DNA of 64,000 bases from Akkermansia sp. (GTDB lineage: Bacteria; Verrucomicrobiota; Verrucomicrobiia; Verrucomicrobiales; Akkermansiaceae), in contig JAFWYD010000003.1 in NCBI GenBank assembly GCA_017517805.1, positions 19,506-83,505 of the forward strand, written 5' to 3'. The notes under the pieces are model-generated. The model searched no databases, had not been told where the DNA came from, and saw only the letters and a program-made list of their open reading frames with translations. Every line of letters begins with the position of its first letter. Position 1 is the first letter of the stretch. The position numbers were made by a program, and so were the translations under genes. This document shows positions 61,521-64,000 of the stretch, in pieces.

Positions 61521-62513
61521 ATGGCTTACGATAAACAGGATTCTTTTTTGCTGATGTACACCACGCCGGATGGTGTGACTAAGGTTGACGTTACCTTTGA
61601 GGAGGATACAGTCTGGCTGACGCAGGATCAGATGGCAGAGCTATTCCAAAAGGCGAAGTCAACCATCAATGAGCATATCAAGAATATATATGCCGATGGA
61701 GAACTTGTTGAAGCCACGACCATGAGAAAATTCGGAAAATCCGAATTTTCTACTAAGCCGTTGAACTTCTATAATCTGGATATGGTGATTTCGGTGGGGT
61801 ATCGCGTTCGGTCGCAGCGCGGTGTTCAATTCCGCTTGTGGGCTGCAGGAATTATCAAGGAGTACATGCGGAAGGGCTTTGCCATGGATGATGCCCGGTT
61901 GAAAGAGCTGGGCGGTGGCGGTTATTTCAAGGAGCTGCTGGCGCGTATTCGCGACATCCGCGCGTCGGAGAAGGTGTTTTACCGGCAGGTGCTGGAGATT
62001 TATGCCACGAGCATTGATTATGACCCGAGGGCGGAGATTTCCCTGGAGTTCTTCAAGAAGGTGCAGAACAAGATTCACTATGCCGTGCATGGTGAGACGG
62101 CGGCGGAGGTGATTTATCACAGGGCGGATGCCGAGAAAGAGTTCATGGGGCTGATGAGTTTTGCCGGGAGTCAGCCGACGCTGGTGGAGGCCAAGGTGGC
62201 GAAGAATTACCTGAACGAAAAGGAACTGCGGGCGATGGGGCAGATTGTTTCCGGTTATCTGGACTTTGCCGAGCGTCAGGCAGAGCGTGAGCAGCCGATG
62301 ACCATGCAAGACTGGGCGGCCCATCTTGACCGTATGCTGACTATCAGTGGGGAGCAGTTGCTGCTGGATGCCGGCAGCATCAGCCACGAGCAGGCCATGC
62401 AAAAAGCTACAGAGGAATACAAGAAGTATAAAGCCCGGACTCTCAGCCGCGTGGAGCAGGATTATCTGCTCTGCATGAAAGATTTGCAGAAGAAGGGCAA
62501 AGAATTGAAATAA
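61521..62513 (+). CDS. RhuM family virulence-like protein
   Basis: A 330-residue protein of the RhuM family (named from a Salmonella pathogenicity-island gene; function not known). Conserved pattern VTFEEDTVWLTQDQMAELFQ near residues 25-44, STINEHIKNIY, YNLDMVISVGYRVRSQRGVQFRLWA near 91-115, and an IRASEKVFYRQVLEIYATS helix. It is a soluble DNA-binding-like (winged helix) protein common in mobile and defence islands. It sits between recombinase repeat units 1 and 2 like a cassette cargo gene. Confidence 0.88.
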   Translation: MAYDKQDSFLLMYTTPDGVTKVDVTFEEDTVWLTQDQMAELFQKAKSTINEHIKNIYADGELVEATTMRKFGKSEFSTKPLNFYNLDMVISVGYRVRSQRGVQFRLWAAGIIKEYMRKGFAMDDARLKELGGGGYFKELLARIRDIRASEKVFYRQVLEIYATSIDYDPRAEISLEFFKKVQNKIHYAVHGETAAEVIYHRADAEKEFMGLMSFAGSQPTLVEAKVAKNYLNEKELRAMGQIVSGYLDFAERQAEREQPMTMQDWAAHLDRMLTISGEQLLLDAGSISHEQAMQKATEEYKKYKARTLSRVEQDYLLCMKDLQKKGKELK

Positions 62514-62585
62514 GCTACCGCTCCTCTCTTCCTCCCCACCCCGACCGAGCTCTCGATTTCACCGCCTCCCGCCGTACCCCATCCT

Positions 62586-62738
62586 CGGACGAGCCCCCAG
62601 GCAACCGTCCGCCCGCGAGCGCAGCCTCGGCACCTGACTGCGCCGCTCTCCTCGCTCCCCACCCCATTCATAAAATACCTCGCCACCCTTCTTATTGCCC
62701 AATCTCTTCTCTTCAACTATTGCAAAACGATAAATAAT
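62586..62738. repeat. Recombinase-associated repeat unit 2
   Basis: Starts with CGGACG-n-CGTCCG hairpin only (first hairpin missing), shares a 60-nt block around ACCTGACTGCGCCGCTCTCC with unit 3, then TTATTGCCCAA and TCAACTATTGCAAAACGATA. Confidence 0.7.
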
Positions 62739-62947
62739 ATGAGCTTGCCGCCCTATTTTTTTTGACCAGGGCCAAGGGAGCCTTGCCCTTCTCTGAGCCA
62801 CCCGCCATACAATCTGCCACCCCGCCAGCCGGCGGGGTTCCGGATTGTTTTGTTGTTATACGAGTGGTTCCGCTGCTGACGCAGCTGCACCACTTATGGG
62901 TATGTCGCCCGCTCCGCGGGCTGGATTTAATCGCCCCGAAGCGGACT
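62739..62947. repeat. GC-rich linker X between units 2 and 3
   Basis: A stretch with hairpins CCCCGCCAGCCGGCGGGG and GCCCGCTCCGCGGGC. The same sequence (with a 45-bp insertion) lies between units 4 and 5. No coding pattern. Confidence 0.65.
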
Positions 62948-63135
62948 GTGGACGAGACGAAGTCGATTGTCCACCCCAAGATGCTGCGGACGAACCGCCA
63001 GGCAATCGTCCTCGCGCGCAGCCACGGCACCTGACTGCGCCGCTCTCCTCGCTCCCCACCCCATTCATAAAATACCTCGCCACCCTACTTATTGCCCATG
63101 AATTATTATTTAACTATCAGGAAAAGTTAAATAAT
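62948..63135. repeat. Recombinase-associated repeat unit 3
   Basis: Both hairpins present. The end has the cleanest dyad: ATTATTTAAC-tatcaggaaaa-GTTAAATAAT, a 10-bp perfect inverted repeat. Confidence 0.7.
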
Positions 63136-63146
63136 TTACCCTTGCC

Positions 63147-63193
63147 CAGCTCCCGCTGCACTGCCGCCCACTTCGGGCTCATGCTGAAATTAA
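63147..63193 (+). pseudogene. Decayed 3' end of a tyrosine recombinase gene
   Basis: CAGCTCCCGCTGCACTGCCG and the following bases up to CATGCTGAAAT align with the last 46 bp of the recombinase gene (61106-61152, ending ATGCTGAAATGA) at roughly 80 percent identity. The encoded tail SSRCTAAHFGLMLK resembles TSRRAAARFWRMLK. It ends with TAA. Confidence 0.6.
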
Positions 63194-63231
63194 CCACCGC
63201 TCCATCCCGTCGCCCAGCCTGCCTTCTCCCT

Positions 63232-63411
63232 CGGACGAGCCGCCAGGCAAGCGTCCGCCGGCCAGCGCAGCAACGCCGCGAAATATACGCGACAATGAAT
63301 ACTTAGTCCATTAAAATACGCCCTCATCCTTCCTATTGCCCATCTTTATATTGCATTCCCCCTCCTTATTGCTCTCCTTGTTTTCTCAACTATTGCAAAT
63401 TGATAAATGAT
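63232..63411. repeat. Recombinase-associated repeat unit 4
   Basis: CGGACG-n-CGTCCG hairpin, CTATTGCCCAT and CTTATTGCTCT, end TCAACTATTGCAAATTGATA. Same subtype as unit 2. Confidence 0.65.
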
Positions 63412-63663
63412 ATAAGCGTGCCGCCCTATTTTTGTCCTGAGTCAGGGAGCCTTGCTCCTCCCTGAGCCTCCCGCCATACTATCTGCCACCCCGCCAGCCG
63501 GCGGGGTTCCGGATTGTTTTGTTGTTATACGAGTGGTTCGGGGCTACGCGTCTCGCTGCGCTCGCTTGCTACGCCCTCGCTGGCCGCTGCTGACGCAGCT
63601 GCACCACTTATATGGGTATGTCGCCCGCTCCGCGGGCTGGATTTAATCGCCCCGAAGCGGACT
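63412..63663. repeat. Linker X' between units 4 and 5
   Basis: Repeat of 62739-62947 with a 45-bp insertion containing GCTACGCGTCTCGCTGCGCT and GCTTGCTACGCC, which itself looks like a small palindromic element. Confidence 0.65.
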
Positions 63664-63841
63664 GTGGACGAGACGAAGTCGACCGTCCACCCCAAGCGGA
63701 CGTGCTCCAGGCAAACGTCCGCCCGCGAGCGCACCGCACTTCAATTACCCGCGACAGTTAAAACTTTGCCCTCTAAAATACTCCCTCTATCTTCCTGTTG
63801 CCCATGAATTATCATTCAACTATCAGGAAAACTTAAATAAT
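63664..63841. repeat. Recombinase-associated repeat unit 5
   Basis: Both hairpins, CTGTTGCCCAT, end TCAACTATCAGGAAAACTTA. Same subtype as units 1 and 3, with one base changed in the terminal GTTAAAT. Confidence 0.65.
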
Positions 63842-63927
63842 CTGCCTGGGGATAGATTCAAAATCTCCACTTTCCTTTTGCCCTGATTGTCAATACTGAT
63901 TTGAAAACTCCAAGGGACTTTGGGGAT

Positions 63928-64000
63928 TGACGAATGACTATTGACGAATGACTATTGACGAATGACTATTGACTATTGACTATTGACGAATGACTATTGA
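63928..64000. repeat. ATTGACGAATGACT heptamer array at the window end
   Basis: Ten or so 7-mers alternating TTGACGA, ATGACTA and TTGACTA, running off the window. The gene or unit it belongs to lies beyond the edge. Confidence 0.8.

Noticed and set aside
61195..63841. Classical integron attC sites
   Set aside because: GTTAAAT fits GTTRRRY in some units, but it is not kept in units 2, 4 and 5, unit length and paired hairpins do not match attC, and the recombinase lacks evident IntI features.
1..64000. tRNA or rRNA genes
   Set aside because: No cloverleaf-like stretch with the GTTCRANNC motif in a suitable context and no rRNA consensus blocks were noticed; short matches are inside coding genes.

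Overview
The window comes from a member of the Verrucomicrobiota, most likely Akkermansia or a close relative. The evidence is several secreted proteins ending in a PEP-CTERM tail of the type seen in that genus, a TIGR04073 (exosortase-associated) protein, a TIGR04138/Minf_1886 protein that is restricted to Verrucomicrobia and Planctomycetes, and a complete absence of phage, plasmid or Shine-Dalgarno-rich gene architecture. No rRNA, tRNA or CRISPR array was seen.

Layout. 1-535: 3' end of a LOG-family gene. 549-7275: a PEP-CTERM cassette region. Three PEP-CTERM genes on the minus strand share a 98-nt 5' leader (two copies identical) and a conserved 3' tail. A fourth copy on the plus strand has collapsed to leader plus tail. 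An AbiE-type toxin-antitoxin pair and a DUF4143 ATPase gene framed by 17-bp palindromic boxes sit between them, and the whole block is bounded by an inverted repeat. 7276-12014: metallophosphoesterase, two M29 aminopeptidases separated by a four-helix-bundle gene, and aroB. 12390-14261: a large beta-helix, autotransporter-like PEP-CTERM protein. 14424-27189: a respiratory complex I operon nuoDEFGHIJKLMN, without nuoABC. 27394-33420: a small unknown gene, TIGR04073, two heme-pathway-like radical SAM genes, rpsU, and an O-antigen ligase-like membrane protein. 33520-39332: an Ala/Pro-rich membrane protein, two thioredoxins, a secreted metzincin-like protease, agmatine deiminase, Minf_1886, aroD and DUF456. 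39338-47430: a 24-unit heptamer array, typA, a very large SNF2 helicase and a second DUF4143 ATPase. 48018-62513: a defence island: an RloC/PrrC-like ABC-ATPase (candidate anticodon nuclease), type III restriction and modification subunits, DUF4391, a PLD/SNF2-like helicase broken by a one-base deletion, a tyrosine recombinase and a RhuM-family protein. 61195-63841: five copies of a 150-190 nt hairpin-rich repeat unit downstream of the recombinase, with a decayed copy of the recombinase 3' end.

Two genome-wide habits show through. First, at least nine genes have a clear sigma70-type promoter whose -10 box ends only 6-7 nt before the start codon, so their mRNAs should be leaderless. Second, seven or more genes have their stop codon inside short heptamer repeats (GATTAGT or ATTGACGA types) that close all three reading frames.

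Functionally, the housekeeping genes serve respiration (complex I), the shikimate pathway (aroB, aroD), protein turnover, translation (rpsU, typA) and redox control. The two ends of the window are accessory: a modular surface-protein family at the left and a restriction/anticodon-nuclease/recombinase island at the right.
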